DNA of 13,134 bases, from positions 1 to 13,134 of the forward strand of contig JAEXGX010000236.1 in assembly GCA_023450535.1 (NCBI GenBank). Reading direction: 5' to 3'. Each line of letters begins with the position of its first letter. The stretch's first letter is position 1. The notes under the pieces are model-generated. The model ran no database searches. It saw nothing but the letters and a program-made list of their open reading frames with translations, and was not told the DNA's origin. Position numbers and translations under genes: made by a program. The DNA is from Pseudomonadota bacterium (GTDB lineage: Bacteria > Desulfobacterota > Desulfovibrionia > Desulfovibrionales > Desulfovibrionaceae). Positions 12,143 to 13,134 of the stretch are shown one piece after another.

Positions 12143-13134
12143 ATGAGCCCCATTGGACCATCTTTGCTTGATTTTTCCCGTGTCGCCGCCGGTGTTTCCG
12201 AGAATTCCACGATAAAGGTTTCCGGGCAGAATGTGCGTGGCACAAAACTGCCCACGTGGGCTTCGACCAATCACGCCAGCATGGCGGCTTTTATAGGAGC
12301 TTTGCGGAACGAATTCGGCAGTGGCATAGCTGACGCCACTGCCGCCCGGCTGCACACGGAATTGGGAAGAGATCGCCCTCTGACTGCGCGCATGGTTCGC
12401 GAAAGTATTGATAATGCAGTGCGTATGGCCCAGAGCGGGTTGAACGGGCGGGACAAATTTCTTTCCGACATCGACCCGCAACATAGCTTTGCCGCTGCCT
12501 TTGACACTGCCGTCGCTCCACTGCGGGACAGACTTGATGCGGAAGGCCTTGCCGAGCTTCGCAAGGCCATGAAACAGGAAATTGTCACGCGTTTTCCTCC
12601 TGGGGCCGACAATGCGGGAGACCCTGCAGCTCTCGCAGAGTTCATGAGCAGACGCAGTTCCGTATGTCATTTCTGTTCGCGTATGCTGGAGCTGCCAATA
12701 GTCGGACAGGGAGGAGCACGCCCCGGGGATCTTGTGAACATGGCCTTGCGGATGGGAGTGAATACGGAATACGGGGGCTTTCTGTACCAGGCCCTGCCGG
12801 CCATGCGGGCCTTGCAGCCGCAGGGCGAGTTGAAGCCCGAAACCATATGGCAAGGGCTTTTCCATGAGGTCCCGCCCGAGGGGACGCCCATGCAGGGAAC
12901 CGCGTTCAGCGACGCTCTTGCGCGGCGGTTGGACGCGCATCTGGAAAGCCTCTCCCCCGGCAAGGGTGCGGTTGTGCGTGACCTGTGCGAACATATGCCA
13001 CTGGACAAGGCAAGAGAAATCGCCGCCACGGGCAGAGGCGTGACCATGAGCGACCTGTCCGTTCCCGGACTTTCACTGCGTGTGGGACTGACTTCCGCTT
13101 ACTCCGGCGAGCGGCTGATGGCCCGCGACATGGG
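12143..13134 (+). CDS. Large unknown protein, candidate type III secreted effector, 3' truncated
   Basis: An open frame runs from ATG 12143 (GGAGG at 12133-12137) to the window end with no stop, giving 330 visible residues. I recognise no catalytic domain. The N terminus (MSPIGPSLLDFSRVAAGVSENSTIKVSGQN) is Ser/Gly/Thr-rich and not a Sec signal peptide, as expected of type III substrates. The segment from about 45 to 150 is Ala-rich and helical in character. A C-x2-C pair occurs at 175-178 (CHFC). There are no membrane helices. The CesT-like chaperone gene immediately upstream, with no terminator between, is the main argument for an effector role. The Ala/Arg-rich composition and GC-rich codons match the rest of the window, so recent transfer is not obvious. 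It could instead be a structural or regulatory type III component. Confidence 0.75.
   Translation, partial: MSPIGPSLLDFSRVAAGVSENSTIKVSGQNVRGTKLPTWASTNHASMAAFIGALRNEFGSGIADATAARLHTELGRDRPLTARMVRESIDNAVRMAQSGLNGRDKFLSDIDPQHSFAAAFDTAVAPLRDRLDAEGLAELRKAMKQEIVTRFPPGADNAGDPAALAEFMSRRSSVCHFCSRMLELPIVGQGGARPGDLVNMALRMGVNTEYGGFLYQALPAMRALQPQGELKPETIWQGLFHEVPPEGTPMQGTAFSDALARRLDAHLESLSPGKGAVVRDLCEHMPLDKAREIAATGRGVTMSDLSVPGLSLRVGLTSAYSGERLMARDM

Noticed and set aside
11927..12994. 355-codon minus-strand frame over the putative effector
   Set aside because: The sense frame is open to the window end with a GGAGG site and a chaperone gene upstream; the antisense frame has no such support.

Overview
This window most likely comes from a Gram-negative anaerobe of the Desulfovibrionaceae (Desulfovibrio, Bilophila or a close relative). 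That placement is inferred from moderately high GC, strong AAGGAG-type ribosome binding sites, a glycine-cleavage lipoamide dehydrogenase plus H protein, an encapsulin with a ferritin-like cargo, a NapH/NosR-type polyferredoxin, sigma-54-type promoters and a type III secretion chaperone. No marker in the window fixes the species. No rRNA, tRNA, CRISPR array or insertion sequence was seen.

Layout, left to right. (1) Positions 2-1846: the end of a glycine-cleavage cluster, with dihydrolipoamide dehydrogenase (5' truncated by the window edge) and the lipoyl carrier GcvH. (2) 2157-3551: a compact nanocompartment operon. An encapsulated ferritin-like protein (EncFtn) with a C-terminal cargo peptide precedes its family-1 encapsulin shell. 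It sits behind a promoter overlapped by a perfect 18-bp inverted repeat and ends in a strong terminator. (3) 3564-6480: a three-gene operon of HPP-family membrane protein, Crp/Fnr-family regulator and integral-membrane 2x[4Fe-4S] polyferredoxin. A perfect Crp-type palindrome (TGTGA-N6-TCACA) lies upstream, suggesting autoregulation, and a long bidirectional terminator closes it. (4) 6505-11384: a BCCT-family transporter on the minus strand, divergent from an AlkP-superfamily phosphohydrolase/phosphomutase-like protein on the plus strand. The 569-bp gap between them holds a consensus sigma-54 promoter facing the transporter, a weaker one facing the phosphohydrolase, and two copies of CGACA-N4-TGTCG that look like enhancer-binding-protein sites. 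Downstream is a 186-aa protein that appears to be a shrunken, metal-ligand-less relative of the phosphohydrolase. (5) 11469-13134: three consecutive palindromes, then a CesT-like type III secretion chaperone and a large unknown protein cut by the window end, whose position and N terminus suit a secreted effector.

How the parts may work together. The EncFtn/encapsulin pair is expected to oxidise and store iron inside a protein shell. The HPP/Crp/polyferredoxin trio looks like a self-regulated redox or anion-handling membrane module of unknown substrate. The BCCT/AlkP/pseudo-AlkP group is the best candidate for an undescribed system: an uptake carrier and a cytoplasmic AlkP-type enzyme, apparently co-controlled by sigma-54 and an activator not encoded here, with a degenerate partner of the enzyme encoded next to it. 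The chaperone and putative effector imply a type III secretion apparatus elsewhere in the genome. Functional statements rest on motif reading by eye; no database search or structure prediction was run.
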